From assembly GCA_046728935.1 (NCBI GenBank), contig JBKPFS010000182.1, forward strand, positions 1 through 5,881: DNA of 5,881 nucleotides, in the 5' to 3' direction. The notes below the pieces were generated by a model, which worked only from the letters and a program-made list of their open reading frames with translations, was not told the DNA's origin and ran no database searches. How positions within the stretch are numbered: position 1 is the first letter of the stretch; each line of letters starts with the position of its first letter. Made by a program: the position numbers and the translations under genes. Shown piece after piece: positions 1 to 4,912 of the stretch. This DNA is from DATAFO01 sp046728935 (GTDB lineage: Bacteria; Actinomycetota; Thermoleophilia; Solirubrobacterales; 70-9).

Positions 1-41
1 TCGTACCAACGCGCCGCAATCTCCACGTTCTCCCGCGACAT
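1..41 (-). CDS. NTF2/SnoaL-like protein, N-terminal fragment (cut by window edge)
   Basis: Only the first 13 codons are in the window, read leftward from an ATG at 41–39: MSRENVEIAARWY. This opening closely resembles the MS(Q/R)ENVE(I/L)xRR start of small NTF2/SnoaL-like proteins that are abundant in Thermoleophilia and related actinobacteria. Those proteins are usually 120–150 residues with a cone-shaped alpha+beta fold, and their substrates are mostly unknown. A good ribosome binding site, GGAG at 51–48, lies six bases before the ATG and supports the start. The GYD gene ends 51 bases upstream on the same strand, so the two may be co-transcribed. The family call rests on 13 residues and is tentative; the existence of a start here is more secure. 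Confidence 0.55.
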   Translation of the reverse strand, partial: MSRENVEIAARWY

Positions 42-92
42 CGCCTACTCCGGCAGCCCGGCGGCTTCGGGGGCTTCCTCGAATCGACTTGC

Positions 93-386
93 TCAGGAAG
101 CCTTATCGATCACGGCGCGCATCTCGTCGCGCGAGAACGCCCGCATCGTCTTCGTGCGGACGTTTCCCAGCGAGCCGAGCTGAAGCAGCGCCGCGGTAAC
201 CGACTCGTCGTCGGGAGCCTCGGTAACGGCGACGAGGTCGTGCTCTCCCAGCGTCCAATAGACATCTACGAACTGAACGCCGAGCGCTTCGAACTGCTGC
301 TGGGCGGCCTCGTAGCGATCAACCGTGTCCTTGAAGTTGGCTATGCCCTGTTCCGTCCAGTCGAGCAGGCTCACGTACCTTGGCAT
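93..386 (-). CDS. GYD-domain protein
   Basis: The 97-residue product matches the small GYD-domain family (dimeric alpha+beta barrel type, usually 90–105 residues) over its whole length. It opens with MPRYVSLLDWTEQGIANFKD, followed by a helix (about residues 20–35), then FVDVYWTLGEHDLVAVTEAP (39–58). That last stretch holds the position of the family's Gly-x-Tyr-Asp signature, here Gly-Glu-His-Asp with His in place of Tyr. The C-terminal part (62–92) holds the helix and the last strand, TKTMRAFS. No catalytic residue set is known for the family and its biochemical role is unclear. The start at 386 is preferred over an in-frame ATG nine bases upstream because AGAGGAG at 402–396 is correctly spaced only for 386. 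The gene sits five bases after a 33-codon ORF and 51 bases before the NTF2-like start, which suggests one leftward transcript. Confidence 0.85.
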   Translation of the reverse strand: MPRYVSLLDWTEQGIANFKDTVDRYEAAQQQFEALGVQFVDVYWTLGEHDLVAVTEAPDDESVTAALLQLGSLGNVRTKTMRAFSRDEMRAVIDKAS

Positions 387-391
387 CGCTC

Positions 392-493
392 TCATCTCCT
401 CTCGTGGTGGGCTTCGGAACGAGCGTAGATCAGCACAATGATGTTGTCTAGACCGGGGACCAAGCCGAAGGGCTCGACGCTCTCCTGCGACAT
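392..493 (-). pseudogene. 33-codon ORF, likely remnant of an NTF2/SnoaL-like gene
   Basis: The ORF starts at an ATG at 493–491, begins MSQESVE and ends with TGA at 394–392, five bases before the GYD start. Its first seven residues match the standard MSQENVE opening of actinobacterial NTF2/SnoaL-like proteins. The 30 bases around its start (502–473) agree at 25 of 30 positions with those around the partial gene at 50–21. The remaining residues (VPGLDNIIVLIYARSEAHHERR) do not resemble the rest of an NTF2-like protein, and 33 residues is about a quarter of the family length. I read it as a duplicated or internally deleted NTF2-like gene. It could still be translated as a small leader peptide coupled to GYD; its own ribosome binding site is weak. 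Confidence 0.45.
396..402 (-). promoter_or_regulatory. Ribosome binding site that sets the GYD start
   Basis: The minus strand reads AGAGGAG here, nine bases before the ATG at 386. A second in-frame ATG at 395 would leave no spacing, so this site decides for the shorter protein. The motif lies inside the last codons of the preceding 33-codon ORF, which could couple translation of the two. Confidence 0.7.
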
Positions 494-505
494 CGCCCAC
501 CCAGT

Positions 506-534
506 ACCTCGCGGGCAGCGCATTCCCGCGAGGT
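506..534. repeat. Perfect 10-bp inverted repeat (hairpin)
   Basis: ACCTCGCGGG at 506–515 is exactly complementary to CCCGCGAGGT at 525–534, with a nine-base loop. The stem is GC-rich and stable. On the minus strand it lies 12 bases upstream of the ATG at 493 and 43 bases after the stop at 578. No run of T follows on either strand, so it is not a standard intrinsic terminator. It may be a leader hairpin of the GYD transcript or a 3' stabilising structure of the upstream ORF. Confidence 0.6.
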
Positions 535-577
535 TGCTCCGAGGGCTCTGGCCCGCGTGAGCCGCAGCCGCTCCCAC

Positions 578-790
578 CTAGTCGGCCGTAACCTCCCGTT
601 GAACGTCGAATCGTCCGTAGGGGCGATCACCTAGGGCGTCGCGCACCTTCCAAATGGCGTCCTCGGGATCGGCGGCTTCGAGCCGAACGGTGTGGCCCTC
701 GACCTCAGCCGGGTCGGCAGGATTTCCCCACCAGCCCGTGGACTCTGCGACCACGGGGGCTCCCGCCTCGGCGAGCGCCCCGCGCCGCCC
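578..790 (-). CDS. Small uncharacterised protein or C-terminal remnant
   Basis: I do not recognise this ORF. Seventy sense codons run from 790 to a TAG at 580–578, directly after and in frame with the stop codon of the response-regulator relic. The sequence is coding-like: mostly G or C at the third position, rich in Ala, Glu, Asp and Val, with an ordered stretch VEGHTVRLEAADPEDAIWKV and a final GRFDVQREVTAD. There is no ATG. A GTG at 754–752 preceded by GGGAG at 763–759 would give a 58-residue acidic protein starting VVAESTGWWGNP. It could be a genuine small gene or the tail of an older, longer gene that lost its front. No metal-binding, membrane or signal motif is visible. Confidence 0.4.
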   Translation of the reverse strand, partial: GRRGALAEAGAPVVAESTGWWGNPADPAEVEGHTVRLEAADPEDAIWKVRDALGDRPYGRFDVQREVTAD

Positions 791-901
791 CTACCGTCGC
801 CGGAGCACGGCGCGGATCCGAGCCTCGAGCTCGGGGTAGTGAAACGGCTTGCCGACGCAATATTTGTTCGCCGCGATTCCCGTGAGCAGTAGCGAATAGC
901 T
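791..901 (-). pseudogene. Response-regulator receiver-domain remnant
   Basis: The 36 codons between TGA at 904–902 and TAG at 793–791 include CVGKPFHYPELEARIRAVLRRR. This closely matches the end of a response-regulator receiver domain: the conserved Lys-Pro-Phe after beta-5 (KPF here) followed by the alpha-5 helix xxELxARIRAxLRR that leads to the linker. Upstream, SLLLTGI resembles the beta-4 end (VLMLTA), but the usual residues between it and KPF are shortened. The phospho-acceptor Asp region and the first two thirds of the domain are absent, there is no start codon, and no OmpR-type DNA-binding domain follows. It is a decayed fragment. Confidence 0.5.
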
Positions 902-1071
902 TCACCGCCCACTGAGTCCGCTTCCCCCCTTGCTCGAATAGCGACATCTGCTTGCTCACGTCACTCGTGCCGCCAAGGCCGGGCGTTCCAAAGGCCGCTC
1001 GGCTAGGGCCGGAGCGACCTCGCCGTGATGACTATGCTGCGTGCGGGCAGCGAAGACCCATGACTCGATAG

Positions 1072-1076
1072 GGAGG
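1072..1076 (+). promoter_or_regulatory. Strong Shine-Dalgarno of the alpha/beta hydrolase
   Basis: GGAGG, within GGGAGGAG, stands five bases before the ATG at 1082. It is the best ribosome binding site in the window and fixes the start of the hydrolase. Confidence 0.75.
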
Positions 1077-1081
1077 AGCCC

Positions 1082-1924
1082 ATGGCCGGAATCTCCGGGC
1101 GGGAAGCACGGCAGGTCCAGAAGGCGAATGAGTCGGGAAACACGCCCATCGTCTTGATCCACGGACTCTGGGTGCTGCCGAGCAGCTGGAACAACTGGAT
1201 CGAGTACTTCGAGCAGAACAGCTACGCCGGGGTGGCGCCCGACTGGCCGGATGACCCGGAGACGGTCGAGCAGGCGCGCGCCAACCCCGACGTGTTGGCG
1301 AAGAAGACGCTCAAGCAGGTCGCTGATCACACGGCAGACGTGATCGGGCAGCTGAGCAAGAAGCCAGCCGTGATGGGGCACTCGACAGGCGGTCTCCTCG
1401 CGCAGATGATCGCGGACAGGGGGCTCTCGGCTGCCACCGTGGCCATCGATCCGGGTCCGTTCCGGGGCGTTCTGCCGCTTCCGGTCTCCACGCTGCGCGC
1501 GTCGGCGACGGTGCTCAAGAACCCTCTCAACCGCGGCCGCGCGATCACGCTGACCTATGAGCAATTCAAGTACAGCTGGGCGAACGCGCTCGACGACGAC
1601 GAGGCGAAGCGGCTATACGACACGTACCACGTGGCCGCGCCCGGATCGGCATTGATGCAGATGGCGAACGCCAACTTCAACCCGTGGACAGAAGCGAAGC
1701 TCGACCCCAAGAACCCGGATCGCGGTCCGCTGCTGATCATCGACGGCGAGAAAGACCACGTCGTTCCGTGGGCGATCGCGAACGCCTCCTACAAGCGGCA
1801 AAAGAGCAACAGCGCAGTAACTGAGATCAAGCAACTCCCGAACCGCGGTCACGCCTTGACGATCGACTCGGGCTGGCCGGAGGTTGCGCAGACCGCGCTC
1901 GACTTCGTCAAGCGCTTCACCTGA
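1082..1924 (+). CDS. Alpha/beta-fold hydrolase
   Basis: This is a complete 280-residue alpha/beta hydrolase of normal length. Strand beta-3 and the oxyanion-hole loop are at residues 22–33 (TPIVLIHGLWVL, His27-Gly28). The nucleophile elbow is Gly-His-Ser-Thr-Gly-Gly with Ser101, the probable acid is Asp225 in GEKDHVVP, and the catalytic His257 lies in NRGHALTID. All three triad members are therefore present. A cap region lies between about residues 125 and 210. There is no signal peptide or membrane segment, so the enzyme is probably cytoplasmic. It resembles broad-specificity esterase/lipase-like hydrolases and the substrate cannot be told from sequence. The only close plus-strand neighbour is the broken metallo-beta-lactamase-fold gene that begins 13 bases after the stop, probably the remains of a two-gene operon. 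Confidence 0.88.
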   Translation: MAGISGREARQVQKANESGNTPIVLIHGLWVLPSSWNNWIEYFEQNSYAGVAPDWPDDPETVEQARANPDVLAKKTLKQVADHTADVIGQLSKKPAVMGHSTGGLLAQMIADRGLSAATVAIDPGPFRGVLPLPVSTLRASATVLKNPLNRGRAITLTYEQFKYSWANALDDDEAKRLYDTYHVAAPGSALMQMANANFNPWTEAKLDPKNPDRGPLLIIDGEKDHVVPWAIANASYKRQKSNSAVTEIKQLPNRGHALTIDSGWPEVAQTALDFVKRFT

Positions 1925-1937
1925 GGCCGAGACGGCC

Positions 1938-2144
1938 ATGCGCCTGACGCACATCGGCGGGCCGACGGTCCTCATCGAGGCCGGCGGGGGGAGGATGCTG
2001 ACCGACCCGACCTTCGACCTGCCTCGCGAGACCTAGCGCTTTGGGTGGGGCACCACCTCTCGCAAGCTTGCGGGCCCACGCGACCTCCACGCGGGGCGCG
2101 TCGGCGGCACGGAAGCAAGATGGCGGCCGGTGCCCGCCGTCTAA
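1938..2144 (+). pseudogene. Truncated MBL-fold metallo-hydrolase
   Basis: From an ATG at 1938 the frame reads MRLTHIGGPTVLIEAGGGRM, then LTDPTFDLPRET, the typical N-terminus of UlaG-like metallo-beta-lactamase-fold hydrolases. A TAG at 2034–2036 interrupts it, but the same frame continues RFGWGTTSRKLAGP (to 2078). That is the sequence expected next in the family, where relatives carry an aromatic residue at the stop position (…ETYRFGWGT…). A single TAC/TAT-to-TAG change explains the break. After 2078 the family resemblance is lost and the frame closes at TAA 2142–2144. The zinc-binding HxHxDH motif and the remaining roughly 200 residues are missing, so the gene cannot encode an active enzyme. 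Its start is 13 bases after the hydrolase stop. Confidence 0.7.
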
Positions 2145-2398
2145 GGGGAGCATCCGCGATGCCTCCCTCCGCGAGGGTCGGGCGGCGATTCAGCACAGAT
2201 TCCGTCGACTCCGCCGACGCTGGGCCATCGTCCGTTGTCACTCCGCCATGTACACGCGCCACCGTCGCGCCCCTGGCACCCAGCCCGTTCGCCATCGCGG
2301 CTCGCGCCGGACCACGGGCACCAGTGCATCGCGCGGCGACCCTCATGAGTTAGCCGACGAACCCCCGGCGAACGCCCGCTCCCGATTGGCGGCGGGCG
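2145..2398. other. Stretch without recognisable gene
   Basis: Open frames exist on both strands here, as expected in GC-rich DNA, but their translations are Arg/Pro/Ser/Ala-rich and show no family resemblance, plausible start or ribosome binding site. Together with the truncated MBL-fold gene just before it, this looks like non-coding or decayed sequence. I see no tRNA, terminator or long repeat in it. Confidence 0.5.
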
Positions 2399-2815
2399 AT
2401 GAGGCCGTGCGCGTCCGGTTGTGGTCAGTCGGTGAGCGGACGGCGGAAGTACGTCGATGGTGCTCACAAGCAACGCGCCTATCGCGAGCGGGCGCGCCGC
2501 GATGGGTGTACACCCGGCTGTCCCGCCGTCGGCCCGTGCAAGCGGCACGGGCGTTACAACCTCCTACCCCGCCGGGTACACGATGAGACGACCGGTGGCG
2601 GCGGGGAGCGCGTTCGGTATTGGGACCCCGACATGCCGGAGGTGTGGAGAAGAGCGGCTGATGTGAGCGAAATCCTCGCCATTTGGCTTGCTGACGCGGG
2701 CCTTCGGGAGCCTGCTACCAGCGCTGCTACCAGTTTCAGCGGAACCGGCAGCGTTCGCCTGGTAGCCGCTTCCTCCCGGCGCTCATCCGCGCCAACACCG
2801 GGCTCACACCGATAG
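2399..2815 (+). CDS. Possible Cys/His-rich (zinc-finger-like) small protein, tail degraded
   Basis: The ORF of 138 codons starts at an ATG preceded by a weak GGCGGGCG. Residues 4–31 (Cys4, Cys8, then GRRKYVDGAHKQRAYRERAR) resemble the short zinc-binding module CxxxCG…GRRKYCSxxHRQxAYRxR found in small proteins of actinobacterial mobile elements. The Cys expected after Tyr18 is Val, so one ligand appears lost. A second cluster follows: Cys37, Cys41, Cys47 and His50. Residues 74–105 (YWDPDMPEVWRRAADVSEIL and beyond) are still coding-like. After about residue 106 the sequence turns Ser/Thr/Arg-rich, and it includes a 12-bp direct repeat, so the true C-terminus may have been lost. Third-position GC is lower than in the neighbouring genes. 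It could be a real accessory gene or a relic; function unknown. Confidence 0.4.
   Translation: MRPCASGCGQSVSGRRKYVDGAHKQRAYRERARRDGCTPGCPAVGPCKRHGRYNLLPRRVHDETTGGGGERVRYWDPDMPEVWRRAADVSEILAIWLADAGLREPATSAATSFSGTGSVRLVAASSRRSSAPTPGSHR
2713..2766. repeat. Short direct and inverted repeat cluster
   Basis: TGCTACCAG occurs at 2713–2721 and again at 2725–2733, a 12-base period. CTGGTAGC, the exact reverse complement of GCTACCAG, lies at 2759–2766. The second copy and the inverted copy could form an 8-bp stem with a 25-base loop. The cluster sits in the degraded tail of the Cys/His-rich ORF. Confidence 0.5.
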
Positions 2816-2918
2816 TCATCCGACGTCTTCCGGTCGACAGCACTGCTCCTGAACGACCGTACCTGCGTTGACCGCGGTGTCTTCGTCCTCCCGGCGCTGC
2901 CGCATGCGCGCAACGCGG

Positions 2919-2931
2919 GACAATTTCCCCT
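2919..2931 (+). promoter_or_regulatory. Candidate -10 element for a leaderless cyclase transcript
   Basis: GACAAT at 2919–2924 matches four of six bases of TATAAT and ends seven bases before the GTG start at 2932, the spacing expected if transcription begins at the start codon itself. No Shine-Dalgarno sequence precedes the GTG (ATTTCCCCT). Leaderless genes are common in actinobacteria. No convincing -35 box is seen. Confidence 0.4.
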
Positions 2932-4281
2932 GTGCGCACCGCGACGCGCTACACGAAGAGCGGCGATTACAACGTCGCATATCAGGTCGTCGGCGACGGT
3001 GCCCTGGACCTTCTCTGGATTCCCGGGTTCGTCTCCAACATCGAGCTCGCCTGGGACGAGCCGCTGCTCGCTCGCTTTCTCGAGCGCATGGCGTCCTTCT
3101 CCCGGCTGATCCTGTTCGACAAGCGCGGCACCGGGCTATCCGACCGAGTTCCGAAAAGCGAGCTTCCGTCCCTTGAGGAGCGGATGGACGATGTGCTCGC
3201 CGTGCTCGATGCGGCCGGCTCCGAGCGCGCGGCCTTGGTCGGCCACTCGGAGGGCGGAAACCTCGCCGTCCTGTTCGCGGGCACGCACCCCGAGCGGACG
3301 GTCGCGCTCGCCACCATGGGGATCTTCGCCAAGCGGATCTGGAGCCCCGATTATCCGTGGGCCCCGACGCCTGAGCAACGCGAGCGCGATATCGAGGAGA
3401 TCGAGCGGACGTGGGGTGAGGCCTCGGGTGTCGAGCGGTTGGCTCCGAGCGCCGCCCGAGATCCCGCCTTCGCTCGCCGCTTGGCCGCCTACTTTCGGCA
3501 GAGCGCCAGCCCGGGCGCGGCCGCTGCACTGACGCGGATGAACACGGAGATCGACGTGCGGGCCGTGCTCCCGACGATCCACGTTCCAGTGCTGATCATG
3601 CACCGCACCGACGACCTCGACTCCAACGTCGCCGAGGGTCGGTGGATCGCCAACCAGATCCCGGGTGCCCGGTTCGTCGAGCTCCCCGGCAACGATCACC
3701 TGCCCTGGGTCGGTGATCAGGACCGAATGGTCGAGGAGCTGGAGCGGTTCCTGACTGGCGACGCCCGGCCGCCGGCGCCCGACCGCGTCCTTGCCACCCT
3801 CCTGTTCACGGACATCGTCGGCTCCACCGAGCGCGCGGCGGCGCTCGGAGACCGCGCCTGGAAGGCGCTCCTCGCCGAGCACCACCTGGTCATCCGGCGG
3901 CAACTCGGGGCGTTCCGAGGCGAGGAGATCGACACCGCGGGCGACGGTTTCCTCGCGTTGTTTGACGGGCCGGGACGCGCGATCCGGGCCGCCGATTCGA
4001 TCAGACGGGCCCTGTCGGAGCTGGAGATTCCGGTGCGTGCCGGCGTCCACACCGGCGAGTGCGAGCGCACCGAGGGGAACGTGGTTGGCATTGCTGTCCA
4101 CGTGGCCGCCCGCATCGCAGCGGCGGCCGGCCCCGGCGAGGTGCTGGTCTCAAGCACCGTCAGGGATCTGGTCGCCGGCTCGGGGATCGAGCTCGCGGAC
4201 CGCGGGCTGCGGGCACTCAAGGGTGTGCCCGACCAGTGGCGCTTGTATGCGGTTTACGGAGGCGCGGAAAGGAGCGGCTGA
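2932..4281 (+). CDS. Alpha/beta-hydrolase–class III nucleotide cyclase fusion
   Basis: The 449-residue protein has two domains, an architecture known from mycobacterial Rv1900c. Residues 1–275 are an alpha/beta hydrolase: FDKRGTGLSD at 62–71, nucleophile elbow GHSEGG with Ser106, acid among Asp227/228/230, and His256 in NDHLPW. Residues 284–443 are a class III cyclase homology domain starting LATLLFTDIVGSTERA. Metal-binding Asp294 and Asp338 and the transition-state Arg394 are present. The purine-selecting Lys is Asp334, its partner Asp is Asn383, and the transition-state Asn is His390, so nucleotide preference and rate are uncertain. The GTG start at 2932 gives the family's usual opening (RYTKSGDYNVAYQVVGDG). 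No membrane segment is visible. Such proteins act as dimers, and the hydrolase part may sense a ligand; its role is unproven. The last nine bases overlap the convergent tRNA-Gly gene. Confidence 0.9.
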   Translation: MRTATRYTKSGDYNVAYQVVGDGALDLLWIPGFVSNIELAWDEPLLARFLERMASFSRLILFDKRGTGLSDRVPKSELPSLEERMDDVLAVLDAAGSERAALVGHSEGGNLAVLFAGTHPERTVALATMGIFAKRIWSPDYPWAPTPEQRERDIEEIERTWGEASGVERLAPSAARDPAFARRLAAYFRQSASPGAAAALTRMNTEIDVRAVLPTIHVPVLIMHRTDDLDSNVAEGRWIANQIPGARFVELPGNDHLPWVGDQDRMVEELERFLTGDARPPAPDRVLATLLFTDIVGSTERAAALGDRAWKALLAEHHLVIRRQLGAFRGEEIDTAGDGFLALFDGPGRAIRAADSIRRALSELEIPVRAGVHTGECERTEGNVVGIAVHVAARIAAAAGPGEVLVSSTVRDLVAGSGIELADRGLRALKGVPDQWRLYAVYGGAERSG

Positions 4282-4346
4282 TGGGATTCGAACCCACGAC
4301 CTTCTGCATGGCAAGCAGACGCTCTAGCCAACTGAGCTACAGCCGC
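4273..4346 (-). tRNA. tRNA-Gly(GCC)
   Basis: The minus strand from 4346 to 4273 folds into a complete 74-base tRNA. The acceptor stem GCGGCTG/CAGCCGC pairs perfectly, the D arm is GCTC…GAGC, and the anticodon stem TCTGC/GCAGA carries the loop TTGCCAT with anticodon GCC. The variable loop is AGGTC, and the T arm is GTGGG/CCCAT with one G·U pair and the loop TTCGAAT. The discriminator base is T (U73), normal for bacterial tRNA-Gly, which reads GGC/GGU codons. CCA is not encoded (CCT follows). The 3' end overlaps the last nine bases of the convergent cyclase gene. A T-rich terminator hairpin was not seen. Confidence 0.97.
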
Positions 4347-4357
4347 GCGAGCCGCCG

Positions 4358-4363
4358 AGTATA
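4358..4363 (-). promoter_or_regulatory. Candidate -10 box for tRNA-Gly
   Basis: The minus strand reads TATACT at 4363–4358, five of six bases of the TATAAT consensus, in the 24-base gap between the VOC gene stop and the tRNA. It ends 11 bases before the tRNA 5' end, placing transcription start about five bases upstream of the mature tRNA. No clear -35 box is found in the preceding coding sequence, so the tRNA may also be read from the upstream operon. Confidence 0.45.
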
Positions 4364-4370
4364 GAGCGAG

Positions 4371-4868
4371 CTATTCGACCTCTGAGAGCAGGCCCGGGAG
4401 GTCGAGCGGGGCCGTGAACATGGCGATCGAGCCGTCCTCGTTTCGGGGCCAATCGTCCTTCGGCCGGTCCCAATAGAGCTCGATTCCGTTCTCGTCGGGG
4501 TCGCGCAGATAGATCGCCTCGCTGACCCCGTGGTCGGAGGCGCCGTCGATCGCCACGCCGTGATCGCGCAGGCGCGTGAGCGCCCCGGCGAGGGCCCGGC
4601 GCGCCGGATAGCGGATCGCGAAGTGATACAGGCCGGTGGTGCCCGGCCGGGGCGGCGGCCCGCCGCGGGACTGCCAGGTGTTGAGGCCGATGTGGTGGTG
4701 GTAGCCGCCCGCGGAGATGAACGCGGCCTGCTCGCCCATTCGCGCCTGGAGCTCGAATCCCAGCACCCCGCAGTAGAAGTCGAGCGCCCGATCGATGTCG
4801 GAGACCTTGAGGTGGACGTGGCCGATGTCGACCCCGGCATCGATCGCCTCGCTCGCGCTCGTTTCCAT
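4371..4868 (-). CDS. VOC-family protein, CatE-like extradiol dioxygenase/glyoxalase fold
   Basis: The 165-residue product belongs to the vicinal oxygen chelate superfamily and most resembles CatE/YfiE-type catechol-2,3-dioxygenase-like proteins. The first beta-alpha-beta-beta-beta module starts GHVHLKVSDIDRALDFYCGV (residues 16–35) and ends at YHHHIGLNTW (56–65). The second module starts GLYHFAIRYP (79–88) and ends with LRDPDENGIELYWDRP (121–136). Likely metal ligands are His19, His82 and Glu130, with the His57–59 cluster nearby. Extradiol cleavage of an aromatic diol or a glyoxalase-type reaction is possible; no aromatic-degradation genes are near, so the substrate is open. The ATG at 4868 is chosen because it keeps the conserved N-terminus and begins 44 bases after the RNase H stop. 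An upstream in-frame start at 4994 would overlap RNase H. No good Shine-Dalgarno precedes it, consistent with read-through of an operon. Confidence 0.85.
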   Translation of the reverse strand: METSASEAIDAGVDIGHVHLKVSDIDRALDFYCGVLGFELQARMGEQAAFISAGGYHHHIGLNTWQSRGGPPPRPGTTGLYHFAIRYPARRALAGALTRLRDHGVAIDGASDHGVSEAIYLRDPDENGIELYWDRPKDDWPRNEDGSIAMFTAPLDLPGLLSEVE

Positions 4869-4912
4869 GGCCTGGCAGTCAAGCAAGGTTTCCGCCGCCC
4901 TCTCGGCGGCCT

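Noticed and set aside
881..960. 8-bp inverted repeat CGTGAGCA/TGCTCACG (881–888, 953–960) and repeated CGAATAGC (893–900, 935–942) as insertion-element ends
   Set aside because: The repeats are short, the 80-base span is too small for a transposase gene, and no target duplication is seen.
956..1564. Long minus-strand open frame (202 codons) opposite the alpha/beta hydrolase
   Set aside because: It lies antisense to a clearly conserved hydrolase and its Arg/His/Pro-rich translation has no family resemblance; it is a GC-rich shadow.
2041..2586. 181-codon plus-strand open frame
   Set aside because: The translation is Arg/Ser/Pro-rich without motifs and overlaps the MBL relic and the Cys/His-rich ORF in other frames; codon use is not gene-like.
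3136..4101. 321-codon minus-strand open frame opposite the cyclase fusion
   Set aside because: The plus strand carries all hydrolase and cyclase motifs. The antisense frame only mirrors their codon bias and lacks a ribosome binding site or domain.
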